Below, one piece after another: positions 49,226 through 60,049 of a DNA stretch of 64,000 nucleotides. The stretch is from Megalobrama amblycephala. Its lineage: Eukaryota > Chordata > Actinopteri > Cypriniformes > Xenocyprididae. Numbering within the stretch: the first letter of the stretch is position 1; each line of letters starts with the position of its first letter. The translations under genes were made by a program, and so were the position numbers. The DNA lies in the NCBI RefSeq assembly GCF_018812025.1, contig NC_063049.1:35283447-35347446 (forward strand), given 5' to 3'. A model generated the notes under the pieces. That model worked only from the letters and a program-made list of their open reading frames with translations, had not been told where the DNA came from and did not search any database.

Positions 49226-50027
49226 CGGACAATCACATGGCATCAACTTTGTCAAATTTGGTCAAGTTGATCTGCTAAAGTTCAAACTGATATCAGAATG
49301 AGGAATGTGGCATGGTTGTTGGTCTGAGTCTGGTCTGAGTTTTTTAGAAACTGCTGATCTACTGGGATTTTCATGCACAACCATCTCTAGGGTTTACAGA
49401 GAATGGTCAGAAAAAAATAAAATATCCAGTGAGCGGCAGTTCTGTGGGCGAAAATGCCTTGTTGATGCCAGAGGTCAGAGGAAAATGGCCAGACTGGTTC
49501 AAGCTGATAGATAGGCAACAGTAACTCATTACAAATGAGGTCAGCAGAAGAGCATCTCTGAACGTACTACATGTCGACACTTGAAGCAGAGGGGCTGCAG
49601 AATCAGAAGACCAAACCGGGTGCCACTCCTATCAGCTAAGAACAGGAAACTGAGGCTACAATTTGCACAGGCTCACCAAAATTGGACAATAGAAAACCGG
49701 AAAAACATTGCCTGGTCTGATTTCCGCTGCAACATTCAGATGGTAAGGTCAGAAATTGGTGTAAACAACATGAAAGCATGAATCCACCCTGCCTTGTGGT
49801 TCAGGCTGGTGGTGCTGGTGTAATGGTGTGGGGGATATTTTCTTGGCACACTTTGGGTACCTTAGCAATTAAGCATTGTTTAAACACCATAGCCTACCTG
49901 AGTATTGTTGCTGACCATGTCCATCCCTTAATGACTGACTTCCAGCAGGATAACGCATCATCACAAAGCTCAAATCATCTCAAATTGGTTTCTTGAACAT
50001 AATGAGTTCACTATACTCAAATGGCCT
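49226..50027 (+). pseudogene. Tc1/mariner transposase, broken and 3'-truncated
   Basis: Fragments in several frames follow the order of a Tc1-type transposase. The helix-turn-helix region is FLETADLLGFSCTTISRVYR (about 49340). CGRKCLVDARGQRKMARLVQ follows at 49447. After a stop, CRIRRPNRVPLLSAKNRKLR begins near 49593 and ends IAWSD (first catalytic Asp). GGAGVMVWGIFSWHTLGTLA and DFQQDNASS (second catalytic Asp) come from 49778 onwards. Sequence stops at ACTCAAATGGCC, before the third catalytic residue, so the 3' end and right inverted repeat are missing. Several stops and frame changes make it non-functional. Upstream TCACATGGCATCAAC-like sequence belongs to the 5' untranslated part. Confidence 0.75.
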
Positions 50028-50825
50028 TAAAAAAAGTAAATAGTGACAGAAAAAAATTAAGTAAAAAAAAAAATGAGAGGAACATTTAGAAAAATGCAAG
50101 TTAAAAAATGACAGAAACATTTAGAAATCATACCTTATTAATTTTTTTTTATGGTTTTAGTAGTAACTTTAGAAACTATAGTATTTTGGCAAAAACTATC
50201 ATGGAAAATTTTTGTAAAGGTATTAGGACTCATTCTGTTAACACACACTAATTCTGTTGACCGACCAGGAGCTCCTTAAAAGTCATAGCAGGTTCACTTT
50301 AGCATGCAGAGGGTTGGTCTTTGTAAACACTGTTCAATCACTCTTCCTAAATAGCAAGGACCATTATCATAATCATCACTGCCGTTAGCAGCTAGGTGCT
50401 CCTGCAAATGATGACAAATAGAGAGCTAGAATTAGAGAGGTCTGGGGTTGTTCTCCGAGGTCAGGACAGGTTTAAACAATCCAGACATGTTCATTTGCGA
50501 AACAGTGCTTTTTCTCTCCTTGATCGGTTTCTTGGTAATGAAAGTGTCTGTTTTTCTGTGGCCATGGAAGTGCACTCACTGATCTCAAAAAATGGGATCT
50601 CAATGAGTCAGTAATTAGCATAATGCACCCTAAAACATCTCCATACAAGGGCTTTACAAGCAACCTTTCCTGTATAAGCTATTCATCACTCTCCGCAAAA
50701 ATATCTCTCTAAAGATGCACTCAAGATCTTTGAAAAGTGTACTATTCTCAAAATCTGTTTTCACCTTTTATATAGGCTTACACATGATTAGTTGCATTTT
50801 ACATGGAACCAAGGGTACAATATGC
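50028..50825. other. No gene seen
   Basis: Unique-looking sequence after the truncated Tc1 copy. Confidence 0.5.
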
Positions 50826-50826
50826 T

Positions 50827-50872
50827 ATTAAAAGTTAAAAGTATATATATATATGTACTTTTAACTTTTAGT
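50827..50872. repeat. AT-rich hairpin
   Basis: AAAAGTTAAAAGTA and TACTTTTAACTTTT flank a short TATATATA run. Confidence 0.8.
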
Positions 50873-50887
50873 ATGCAGCCTTGGTAC

Positions 50888-50955
50888 AGAAAGTTGTCCT
50901 GACTGTCAACAATGGTGACAACATTTTAAATTATTGACAGTCAGGACAACTTTCT
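50888..50955. repeat. Perfect 22-bp inverted repeat
   Basis: Bases 50888-50909 (AGAAAGTTGTCCTGACTG continuing TCAA) are exactly complementary to 50934-50955. The 24-base loop holds CAATGGTGACAAC, a phrase shared with repeats near 53415 and 60855. Confidence 0.9.
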
Positions 50956-51067
50956 ATGGTTTTGTTCCTGCAAAACTTAAGCTCATAATAACCACAATAA
51001 TGGAATAATAAATTTTGGCAGCAGACACAAACAACAATGCTAAATCAAGACTAAATCAACAGATTCA

Positions 51068-51268
51068 TCATAGACTCTTAAAAATAAAAGTTCTTCATTG
51101 GCATTACACAAAGAACCTTTAACATCCATGGAACCTTTCCACTTTACAAAAGGTTCTTTATAGTGGAAAAGCATTCTTTAGGTTATTAAAATGTTCTTCA
51201 CACTAAGAAAAAAGGTTCTTTTAAGAACTGTTCACTGAAGGTTCTTTGAGAAAGGTTCTAAGAGTGTA
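51068..51268. repeat. AAGGTTCTT-rich miniature element
   Basis: Starts ACTCTTAAAAATAAAAG and ends GGTTCTAAGAGTGT. GGTTCTT and AAGAACC words recur throughout. This is a common fish inverted-repeat element. Confidence 0.65.
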
Positions 51269-51970
51269 ACCAGTGGTAATTTTCATAGAGTAGTAGCAAG
51301 TAATCGAGTGCTGTTTGCAGTATTTTATATGGAAACTTGTGCTTACCAATCATTTATTTTGGTCACTCCAAATTCTCAAAAATAACCTCCCTTTAGGAAA
51401 ATAAATTGTAGTCAAACTTATTTGAGGCTCATTCTGTGACCATGTGGCATCAAACTCCTTCGGAACAGCCTCTGCGTCGACTGTATTATCATGATTGGTG
51501 TTCATCAGGACAAGTCCATTTTCAGTCTGTTGTCAGTCATTCATGAGATTAGCGTTTAGGCAACTTAAAAATGAAGGACCACTACCAATTTGCCAACATA
51601 TGCCGGTTGGTACAGCCATACCATGTATCGCTATGTAATCTACATGGGTATTTTTGTTCTTTCTTTATTAGTCAGTGTGATTTCATTACTCTGTTAACTG
51701 AAAATGTAAATAAAGAGTGAAAAATTGTTAAAGGTGCCACAGAATGTAGCTAAGCAAAGTAAGCGCACCCCTTGTTTCTAAACTCATGACTAGTGATATC
51801 TGATTCACATACAAATGACTCTTCTGAACTTTTGAATGAGTCAGACAAAAAAATTAACGCAACCGAGAATTAGGGCTGAATCCCAAATGGCACACTTCTA
51901 CGCACTTTCAGTCTTGTGGACTTTCAATGGCTGCCATTGTGTTAATTCGTGTTAATTCCACGAGACCGTA
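51269..51970. other. No gene seen
   Basis: Unique-looking. AAAGGTGCCACAGAATG at 51731 follows a TTAA and may be a scrap of a TTAA element. Confidence 0.4.
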
Positions 51971-53018
51971 CCCACGTAGAAGGCTACGTTCTCAGGACCT
52001 TGCGTAACGTTCCCTAAAAGTTCTCTAAAGGTGACTAAAATTCTGAACCTTTACAGAACATTCGGGACGTTCCTAAAACATCCTCTTTTGGTAATGAAAG
52101 TGCTGCAGTTCAAGGTTCCTTATATGACTTTAGGGGGACGTTCCCATTTGGGTATTTTATGGTCAAAAAAGAATGTTACAAAGAGGATATTTGGGATATT
52201 AACAGAACGTTCCCACATGGTCCTCTGTTGGTTACATAAAAATGTTCCCGATATGAGTTTAGAGGGATGTTCTATTTTGGTTATTTTATGGTCATGCAAG
52301 AACGTTACAAAGAGGACATTTGGGAAGTTAACAGAACATCCTATAGTAATAGTCTTCTAAACATTCCCAGAACGTCCTGAATGTTCCCTGAAGGTCCACC
52401 AAATAACGTCCCCCAAACCTTAAAAGAACTCCACATCATGATCGTCTCTGAACGTTCTGGGAACATTACTAGGTGACAGGTTACCCTGCTAGAAATTTTA
52501 CATTCCCAGAACATTTTCAGAACGTTCCCACTGGTGTTAAGGATGTTGTCTAGTAACGTTCCCAGTACGTTCAGAGACGGTCATGATGTGGAGTTCTTTT
52601 AAGGTTTGGTGGACCTTCAGGGAACATTCAGGACGTTCTGGGAATGTTTATAGGACGTTCTGTTAACTTCCCAAATGTCCTCTTTGTAATGTTCTTGCGC
52701 AAAAATAAAATAACCAAAATAGAACGTCCCCCTAAACTCATTTCGGGAACGTTATTAAATGACCAACAGAGGACCGTGTGGGAACGTTCTGTTAATGTCC
52801 CACATGTCCTCTTTGTAACTTTCTTTTTTGACCATAAAATAACCAAATTGGAATGTCCCCCTAAAATCATATGAGGAACCTTGAACTGCAGCACTTTCAT
52901 TACCAAAAGAGGATGTTTTTGTCCCAAATGTTCTGTAAAGGTTGAGAATTTTCATCACTTTTAGAGAACTTTTAGGCAAAGTTGTGCAAGGTCACGAGAA
53001 CGTCGCCTTCTACGTGGG
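51971..53018. mobile_element. 1-kb fold-back element with internal repeats
   Basis: CCCACGTAGAAGGCTACGTT at the left faces GTCGCCTTCTACGTGGG at the right. Complementarity continues for most of each half (for example GAAAGTGCTGCAGTTCAAGG / CCTTGAACTGCAGCACTTTC). Each arm also contains a roughly 110-bp unit in two copies (GGGGGACGTTCC..., then AGAGGGATGTTCT...). Open frames on both arms are by-products of this symmetry. Confidence 0.8.
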
Positions 53019-54904
53019 TGTTTAATAGAAAATAATAAAGTTTGAAGTCACCGTTATGGAGGTGAGTGTTTGCTTTAGATGGGCTTTTAGATGGGCTCTT
53101 GATTCTTAACTTTTTAACATTAGATTTTCTCTGACTGCTTTAACTGTGGTTCCAAAACAGGCTTGTTATAGCAAAAACATTCAAGAGAAAGTCTGATCAG
53201 ATGACTTTGGTTATTTAGTGATGATGATTTAATCATCATGGAGTGTCCTGTTTCACTGATCCAGGTTCAACTATGAGTCTATTAACTGTTAGTTTTGCAT
53301 TAATTAACGGTTGCTTTTTTTAATGAGTTTTATTTTTTAATTCATTATACAGACAAGAGTTTTGAGCAGTGTTTTTTAGACTCACACGGACATCATGAAT
53401 CAGCTTATGAACCTCAACAATGGTGACAATAAACAAAAATCTTTTTTTGTGACTTCAGTAGCTTGTTTTGTGATGCTCAGCATTAATCTGTTTATCTGAA
53501 AATGTTGTCACCATTGTCAAGGTTCATACACAGAATCTTATTGTCTGTGTGTGTCTATATGATGCTGTCTGAATAATTTCTGCACAATGATAAAAACTTT
53601 AAAAATATCAAAGCAGGACAGAATTTTATGCATTATCATAGGACTACAACAACATGAAAGAAATGCAATATTCAGAGATCAGTGAGAGATGAGGAGCTAC
53701 TGCGTAATTTAGCGCTTTGAATAAAACCCAATCAGTGAATCGTTCAGAGCCCACAACGTGAGTCATTTTTAGGTTATGTCTGATTCGAAAGCATACAGCA
53801 TACCGTCGTAATCAATTATCAATATTACTGTAAAAACTATTCAATATTTTACAAAATATTATTGGTATTATAGCCCTGCTTGCACAAATACAGTGCATGA
53901 TGCGCACGCGCATTCTCAATGAGATCCAGTGTAGCTCGAGAGCCTTTGGAATATTAAAGTTTAAACAAAACTTGCATGGTCGTTTCATTTTTGTGACAGC
54001 TGTCTGCAGGGTGTGCTTATTTGAGCTGTAGGTAAATATAAGACAGTGTGCTTGAGGGAAGAATCTGATGCGTTATTTATGCTTAGAAGGTAACTTTTTT
54101 CTTTCCCCCCTATTTCTCACCTTACCTTGCTTCAACAATTCCGTCCTTTCATAGAGATGTGAGGGGCGAGTGAAGTCTCTAGAGGAGGTGTGTCATTGCG
54201 AGCAGGAGAGAGCAGGTGGAGGGGGCATTAATTGCTGAATCAGAGCAGGTCCTCTGCCCTGCTGCGGTGCTGATAATTGGGAGGGGAAGCTTGCTGACAG
54301 CGCAATGCCAAGGTCAGAGAAAGAAAAAAAATGAGAGATAACTGAATGAGAAGCGGACAAAAATACCAGGAGAGAAATAATTTAAACCTGCACATGAGAA
54401 CAACAACTGTAATCGGATATCAGATACAGTAACGACAATTAGCAAAAGATTCTTTGACGTAAAAGTACACGGCTTTACGACCCATTTGTCTTTCATAATC
54501 GAACATAGGCCTATTTACGAATGAAACAGATATTTAATATTTAAAAAGAGAAATGGATTGGATTATGGATGACTGTAGCCTATAACTTGATGATGTGAAG
54601 CAGAGTAGATAGATAGATAGACAGAGGGTGCGATTTGTAGGGGATGTCAAAAACGCAAAATGTTTTTTGTCTCGTCACATTCAGTTATGAATTACATTAA
54701 TCATATTTTAATTAAATAATAGCATTGTTTTCAATTAAAAATGCTGAAATTTCATAAAAATGTTGGGTAGTTTTCATCACTGTATATTACTGTCGGTCGC
54801 TGAATATTTCAGTCGTAAAACAGATATTAAATGTTTAGCTATTTACTCGACTCATACTCTTTCACTGCTAAAACGAAAAGTGTCACATTGGAATTTGAAT
54901 TTGT
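53019..54904. other. No gene; small inverted repeat and possible conserved non-coding DNA
   Basis: At 53395-53530 CCTCAACAATGGTGACAA faces TTGTCACCATTGTCAAGG, the same repeat as 60830-61075. Bases 54120-54310 are GC richer and match nothing else in the window. A GATA run lies at 54607-54624. Confidence 0.45.
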
Positions 54905-55380
54905 TTCATTACCAGATCTCAATGACTGTCAGTTTTGTTCCTTAACGAGATTTCAATGATGGTCTGTTTTGTCCCATTACAACATTTCATTGATGGTCAA
55001 TTTTGATGATGGTTGGTTTTCAGTGTTGGATTTATCTGGTTTTCAAGATTTCAATTTTTTGCTCCATTGTGAGATTTGAACGACGGATGGTTTTGTTTCG
55101 TTATGAGATTTCAGTAACGGTCAGTTTTGTTCCTTTGTGAGATTTCAAAGATGGTCGGTTTTGTTTCATTATGAGATTTAAATGACGGTCGGTTTTGTTC
55201 CTTTACGAGATCTCAATGGTGGATGGTTTTGTTTTTTTATGAGATTTCAATGACAGTTGAAATCGTAGTAGTTCTTTTTTTTTTTTCCATTATGAGATTT
55301 CATTGACGATCAGCTTTGCTCCATTATGAGATTTCAACAACAGATGGTTTCGTTTTGTTACGAGATTTCAGTAACAGTCA
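54905..55380. repeat. 34-bp minisatellite
   Basis: About 12 diverged units, each starting GAGATTTCA and continuing ACGGTCAGTTTTGTTCCTT then TATGA or similar. Units near 54980-55070 and 55250-55290 are degraded. The DIRS element is inserted in the last unit, and the first bases after it (60683 onwards) continue the unit. Confidence 0.85.
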
Positions 55381-55402
55381 GTTCCCTTTCGTGGGAACTA
55401 TG

Positions 55403-55559
55403 GACGCTACGTCGGATGACGTGATGGGAACCTTCCGTATTTTGTGTTCGTGAAGCACCTCTGTATCCAACCAATGAAAAGACGCGACGTCAGAGGCGGG
55501 TGACGTCACGGATCAGGAAGCTATAAAGCACACCTGAACACAAAGCACGCCAGCTTCTG
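55403..55559 (+). repeat. DIRS left inverted terminal repeat
   Basis: Complementary to 60477-60633 with one mismatch seen (AAGCACGCC versus AAGCACACC). It includes GACGTCACGG and a TATA-like CTATAAAGC at about 55521, which may act as promoter for the downstream genes. The outer 22 bases (55381-55402) differ between the two ends. Confidence 0.9.
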
Positions 55560-55694
55560 TTGTCTTCAGCAAGCGTTCTCTGTATCTTGTCTGTCTTATT
55601 TATTGTTGTCTGTCTGATATATATATATATATTCACACAGTGATCTCTTCGTCCGAGGACAAGAGTTTCTAAGCATAAATAAGACAAAAACATT

Positions 55695-56933
55695 ATGGCG
55701 GAAAAGCAGCAGCAATTTAAAAAGTGTACTCCTCCTTGTCCACGTTATATAGTGACAGGAGACACACACGACATGTGTGTAAAATGCCTGGGGGTTGAGC
55801 ATGCACAGGCGGCTCTCGAGGGAGCCGTCTGTGTACACTGCGAACGGCTCACCCTCAGAGTGCTGCGATCTCGCCGGGCGCTCTTCGAGGAGAGCGCCGA
55901 GGCGAGTGTCCCCCGCGGGTCTGGTCCCGCTGCTGCCGAGGCACAGCGAAGGCTGCACTCATGGGGTTCACAAATGGATCTAGCAGAGGGGGAAGAGACG
56001 GGCGCTGCCCTATCGCTTCCCTTACCCGCTAGACCCAGTGTCTCTCCTTTGGTGGCGGAAGCACGCGTAGCGGTTTCTTCCCCCCGAAGAGAGGCACCGG
56101 CACTCAACATATCTTCCTCCGAGGAGGTTGATGTGGAGAGTGTCGAGGAGGAACCGCCAGCCTCATCCCCTGCTTATGAGGAGCTATTAGAGGTAGTGAC
56201 CAGGGCAGTAGAAAAGTTAAAAATCGACTGGCCCGCGGAGAAAGCTGAAAATAAACCAAAAAGTAAGCTTGATGAAAGGTTTCTTCCCGCGCGGTCACTA
56301 CCTCAGCGCCGGGGTCTGCCGTTTTTTCCCGACCTCCACACCGAGGTGTCGAGGTCGTGGAAGCGGCCAGTACAATACAGACTGTACAGCCCACAGACAT
56401 CACTATATAGCAATATAGTTGGGCTGAAACATCACGGCTATGGGGCGATGCCTCGGGTCGAAGAGACGCTCGCGAGCCATCTCTTGCCCGAGTCCACATC
56501 GTCCCTTAAGACCCCGACGCTGCCCACCAAGCCCCTAAAGACAACTTCCAGCTTGGTGGGCAAGGCTTATTCGGCGGCAGGTCAGGCGGCGGCATGCCTT
56601 CACACTATGTCCATCTTACAGGCATACCAAGCCGACCTGCTGGGGGAAATTGATGACAGTGGGGAAGCGTCCTTTGAGGCTATTCACGAGCTCAGAAAAG
56701 CAACAGATTTAGCTCTCCGGGCCACCAAGGAGACGGCCAAATCCATCGGCCGCTCTATGGCAGCCCTGGTGGCCACGGAGAGGCATCTCTGGCTCAACCT
56801 CTCAGACATCAAAGAGAGAGACAAAAATGTTCTCATGGACGCGCCGCTGTCTCCTGATGGCCTGTTCGGCGACGCAGTGTCGTCGACAGGTTTCAGGAGA
56901 CACGAAAGCAGACAGCGGCATTCTCTAAAATAA
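55695..56933 (+). CDS. gag: DIRS gag-like protein (first part, frameshifted near the end)
   Basis: A 412-codon ATG frame lies 135 bases inside the left terminal repeat. The N terminus has a cysteine cluster (CTPPCPRY, then MCVKCLG and CVHCERL) that could bind zinc. An acidic serine-rich stretch (SSSEEVDVESVEEE) follows. Next is a conserved region found in fish DIRS gag proteins (GLPFFPDLHTEVSRSWKRP, then TSLYSNIVGL). The C-terminal half is helical and ends in SDIKERDKNVLMDAPLSP. A frame change near 56880-56888 cuts the normal basic tail, which continues in another frame to 57112. The role is presumably particle and RNA binding; this follows from the family, not from this sequence. Confidence 0.8.
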   Translation: MAEKQQQFKKCTPPCPRYIVTGDTHDMCVKCLGVEHAQAALEGAVCVHCERLTLRVLRSRRALFEESAEASVPRGSGPAAAEAQRRLHSWGSQMDLAEGEETGAALSLPLPARPSVSPLVAEARVAVSSPRREAPALNISSSEEVDVESVEEEPPASSPAYEELLEVVTRAVEKLKIDWPAEKAENKPKSKLDERFLPARSLPQRRGLPFFPDLHTEVSRSWKRPVQYRLYSPQTSLYSNIVGLKHHGYGAMPRVEETLASHLLPESTSSLKTPTLPTKPLKTTSSLVGKAYSAAGQAAACLHTMSILQAYQADLLGEIDDSGEASFEAIHELRKATDLALRATKETAKSIGRSMAALVATERHLWLNLSDIKERDKNVLMDAPLSPDGLFGDAVSSTGFRRHESRQRHSLK

Positions 56934-57112
56934 TTCCCCGCCGCTCTCATCCCCCCGAGGCTGCTGGGCGGGAGCAGCCTCGGCCGACAGCCAGCTCCTC
57001 AGCACACAGGGTGCAACAAAAAGCCAGTGTCGCCTCCCGTGCTCCCCCACAAAGATCTGGGGGCCGGGGCGGGTGGCACAGGCGAAGCCTTCCGGAGGTA
57101 GGACGGATCTGA
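56888..57112 (+). pseudogene. Out-of-frame C-terminal tail of the DIRS gag
   Basis: After a shift of frame this stretch reads RFQETRKQTAAFSKIIPRR, then a Ser/Arg/Gly-rich segment (SVASRAPPQRSGGRGG) and ends at TGA 57110-57112. The composition and position match the basic nucleic-acid-binding tail of other fish DIRS gag proteins. A short deletion or insertion just upstream explains the break. Confidence 0.6.
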
Positions 57113-57164
57113 GGACCGTCATTATCTCCCGGAAGGCTTCAAAGAAGAGGTCCTGACCTTTATA

Positions 57165-59279
57165 GTGCAGGATCTCTCGAGGGCAGCCCCCTCCGGGGGG
57201 ATTCGAATATCGGGTCCCTCCCGGTGCCCTCAGGGGACCGTCCTGTCAACCCTGCCACCCAGCGTGCGTCAGGGCACAGCGGTCTCCGCCGATCCTCCGA
57301 GGAGGGTCGGCCAGCACGTGATTCGCCTGTCTGCTGGTGCGCCGCGTCAGATGGACGAGCCAAGTGCTCAAAAAACACCAGAGACCAGCCTCGAGAGACT
57401 GGTTCCCTTAGTAGAATATTTGGAAGAGTGGAAAAATCTCCCGAATGTTTCGAAGTGGGTGCTGCTCATGGTAGAACAGGGCTACAGAATTCAGTTCGGC
57501 TCACGACCGCCCAAGTTCAATGGGGTTCTTCCTACGGTGGTAACCCCAGAGCAGTCTCTGGTGATGGAGCAAGAAGTAACGACGCTTTTGCAAAAAGGGG
57601 CTATAGAAAGGGTTTCCCCTCCCAGCAAAATGTCGGACTTTTACAGCCGCTACTTCATTGTTCCGAAGAAGGATGGAGGGTTGCGTCCGATCATAGATTT
57701 ACGTGTGTTAAATCGATCAGTAAGGAAGTTGAAGTTCAAAATGCTTACACTCAGACAGATCATCCCTCAGATCAGGTCCGAGGACTGGTTTGTAGCGATA
57801 GATCTGAAAGACGCATACTTTCATGTATCCATCCATCCTTCACACAGGAAGTTCCTCAGGTTTGCTTTTGGGGGCGAAGCTTACCAATACAGGGTTCTTC
57901 CGTTCGGCCTATCCCTCTCACCCCGCACGTTCACGAAGTGCGTGGATGCAGCGCTGGCTCCGCTGAGACTCCAGGGCATCCGCGTGCTGAACTATATCGA
58001 CGATTGGTTGATACTAGCTCAAACAGAACAATTGGCAGTTCAACATCGAGATGTTGTTCTGTCGCACATGAGAAGGCTTGGGCTGAGGCTCAACGCCAAA
58101 AAGAGTGTGCTGGTCCCGAGTCAGGTTGCAAACTACTTAGGTGTAATCTGGGATTCCACCACGATGCAGGCGCAGTTGTCCCCTGCTCGTGTGAGTTCCA
58201 TTCTCGGGGCCGTGAAAGGGGTGAAATTAGGCCAGTCACTCACTGTAAAACAGTTTCAGAGACTGTTGGGTCTGATGGCAGCTGCGTCCAACATCATTAC
58301 TTTTGGCCTCCTGCACATGAGACCCTTACAGTGGTGGCTCAGGACCAAGGGGTTTTCCCCGAGGGGAAATCCTTTTCGCATGATCAAAGTCACGCGGCGA
58401 TGCCTTCGTGCCCTGGTCATGTGGAGAAAGCCTTGGTTCCTAACCCAGGGACCCGTGCTGGGGACTTCTGGTCGTCGTGTAATGCTTACGACAGATGCTT
58501 CCCTCACGGGCTGGGGAGCGGTCATGAGTGGCCGCTCAGCTCGGGGTCTGTGGGAGGACCATCAGCGCTCCTGGCACATAAATCGGCTGGAGATGATGGC
58601 GGTGTTTCTTGCACTGAAACACTTCCTCCCAGACCTGAGAGATCACCATGTGTTGGTCCGTACGGACAACACTGCGGTGGTCTCGTACATCAACCATCAG
58701 GGGGGCTTGCGGTCTCGCCTATTATCAAAATTGGCCAGTCGCATCCTCCTCTGGTCCCAGGGAAAGCTCCTCTCGCTGAGAGCAGCTTATATCCCCGGGC
58801 GGTTGAATGTGGGAGCAGACGCCCTGTCGAGGCAGGGCGCGAGACCGGGGGAATGGAAACTCCACACCGAGGTGGTGGAGTTGATATGGAAAACTTTTGG
58901 TCGAGCTCAAGTCGATCTATTTGCCACAGAGGAGTCAGCTCAGTGCCCTCTGTGGTATTCACTTCAGCACCCAGCACCTCTAGGGCTGGATGCCATGCTA
59001 CAGACGTGGCCGAGGCTGCGTCTGTATGCGTTCCCCCCAGTCTCAATGCTCCCGGGAGTTCTGGAGAAGGTTCGCCAGGAGAAGGTCGACCTAATATTGG
59101 TGGCCCCTTACTGGCCGACCAGAGTATGGTTTTCGGACATAATGTCTCTACTTCACGGCTCTCCCCTAGAGCTTCCTCTCAGGCAGGATCTCCTGTCTCA
59201 AGCGGGCGGCACGATTCTCCATCCCCGCCCAGAAATGTGGAAACTGTGGGCCTGGCCCCTGAGGGGGCAAGGCTCATAG
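57165..59279 (+). CDS. pol: DIRS reverse transcriptase / RNase H (with C-terminal methyltransferase-like region)
   Basis: The frame is open from before 57165; the first ATG is at 57351. Reverse transcriptase motifs include YFIVPKKDGGLRPIIDLR, AIDLKDAYFHVSIHP, QYRVLPFGLSLSPRTF and the catalytic YIDDW at 57993-58007. RNase H follows, with acidic residues at 58494 (TTDASLTGWG), 58590 (NRLEMMAVFLALK), 58665 (VRTDNTAVVSYIN) and 58818 (GADALSR). The last part, VDLFATEESAQCPLWYS to LVAPYWPTRVWF, matches the Dam-methyltransferase-like domain of DIRS elements. No internal stop is seen, so this gene looks intact. It overlaps the recombinase frame by a short stretch. Confidence 0.92.
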   Translation: MQDLSRAAPSGGIRISGPSRCPQGTVLSTLPPSVRQGTAVSADPPRRVGQHVIRLSAGAPRQMDEPSAQKTPETSLERLVPLVEYLEEWKNLPNVSKWVLLMVEQGYRIQFGSRPPKFNGVLPTVVTPEQSLVMEQEVTTLLQKGAIERVSPPSKMSDFYSRYFIVPKKDGGLRPIIDLRVLNRSVRKLKFKMLTLRQIIPQIRSEDWFVAIDLKDAYFHVSIHPSHRKFLRFAFGGEAYQYRVLPFGLSLSPRTFTKCVDAALAPLRLQGIRVLNYIDDWLILAQTEQLAVQHRDVVLSHMRRLGLRLNAKKSVLVPSQVANYLGVIWDSTTMQAQLSPARVSSILGAVKGVKLGQSLTVKQFQRLLGLMAAASNIITFGLLHMRPLQWWLRTKGFSPRGNPFRMIKVTRRCLRALVMWRKPWFLTQGPVLGTSGRRVMLTTDASLTGWGAVMSGRSARGLWEDHQRSWHINRLEMMAVFLALKHFLPDLRDHHVLVRTDNTAVVSYINHQGGLRSRLLSKLASRILLWSQGKLLSLRAAYIPGRLNVGADALSRQGARPGEWKLHTEVVELIWKTFGRAQVDLFATEESAQCPLWYSLQHPAPLGLDAMLQTWPRLRLYAFPPVSMLPGVLEKVRQEKVDLILVAPYWPTRVWFSDIMSLLHGSPLELPLRQDLLSQAGGTILHPRPEMWKLWAWPLRGQGS

Positions 59280-60049
59280 GTACTGGTCTCTCAACCGAGG
59301 TTGTGGAGACCATCCTTCACTCCAGAGCTCCCTCCACGAGGAAGTTGTACTTATATAAATGGAAACTGTTCTCTATGTGGTGTGAACAGCATAATTTGGA
59401 CCCGGTCCATTCTTCTGTCTCTGACGTGCTTCAGTTCCTTCAGGAAAAGTTCTCGGAAGGTTTAACCCCTTCCACGCTGAAAGTATATGTGGCCGCTATT
59501 TCGGCTCATCATATCCCTGTAAGGGGCTCCTCGCTGGGTCGAGACCCCCTAGTAGTACGCTTCCTCCGTGGTGCACTCAGGTTGAGACCTGTGGTGCGCG
59601 CGAAAACTCCGACCTGGGACCTCACTATTGTGCTCCAAGGGCTGGCTGAGGCTCCCTTCGAGCCAATAGAGGAGGTGTCAGACAAGTTCTTGACTCTTAA
59701 GACCATTTTTCTTCTGGCCGTCTCTTCTCTGAAGAGAATCGGTGATTTACAAGCGCTGTCAGTCGCTCCATCTTGTCTTGAGTTTGCGCCTGGTATGGTG
59801 AAAGCCTTTCTGCATACCAGACCGGGCTATGTCCCAAAGGTTCCGACGAGGGTCCCAGGTCCCATCGTACTTGAGGCTTTCTGCCCGCCTCCTTTTGTGA
59901 ATTTGGATCAGGAAAGAAAGAATCTGCTTTGCCCTGTAAGAGCATTAGATGCGTATGTTCACAGAGCTGCCCTGTGGAGAAAAACAGAACAATTATTTGT
60001 ATGTTATGGGTCCCCTAAGAGGGGGGCCCAGCATCTAAACAGCGGATGA
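59255..60049 (+). CDS. DIRS tyrosine recombinase, N-terminal part (frameshifted)
   Basis: The recombinase-like reading begins around TGLSTEVVETILHSRAPSTR and overlaps the end of the RT frame in another frame. The SAM-like DNA-binding part includes LYKWKLFSMWCEQHNLDP and LTPSTLKVYVAAISAHH. The first catalytic arginine is in SSLKRIGDLQAL (59735-59737). The frame ends at 60049 after YGSPKRGAQHLNSG, where one base is lost or gained relative to the expected PKRG...SKQR reading; the remainder continues in the next frame. The frame itself is open upstream to 57224, but that stretch is the alternative frame of RT and has no domain. The protein would join the circular DNA to GTT targets. Confidence 0.85.
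   Translation, partial: APEGARLIGTGLSTEVVETILHSRAPSTRKLYLYKWKLFSMWCEQHNLDPVHSSVSDVLQFLQEKFSEGLTPSTLKVYVAAISAHHIPVRGSSLGRDPLVVRFLRGALRLRPVVRAKTPTWDLTIVLQGLAEAPFEPIEEVSDKFLTLKTIFLLAVSSLKRIGDLQALSVAPSCLEFAPGMVKAFLHTRPGYVPKVPTRVPGPIVLEAFCPPPFVNLDQERKNLLCPVRALDAYVHRAALWRKTEQLFVCYGSPKRGAQHLNSG

Noticed and set aside
52031..52927. Similar open frames on opposite strands
   Set aside because: They are mirror images produced by the fold-back element.
56104..56499. Minus-strand frames inside the DIRS element
   Set aside because: They are shadows of the GC-rich gag and pol genes with no domain.
57224..59254. Long frame preceding the recombinase as one 941-residue protein
   Set aside because: The first two thirds have no domain and lie over the RT gene in the wrong frame. 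Only the recombinase part is supported as protein.
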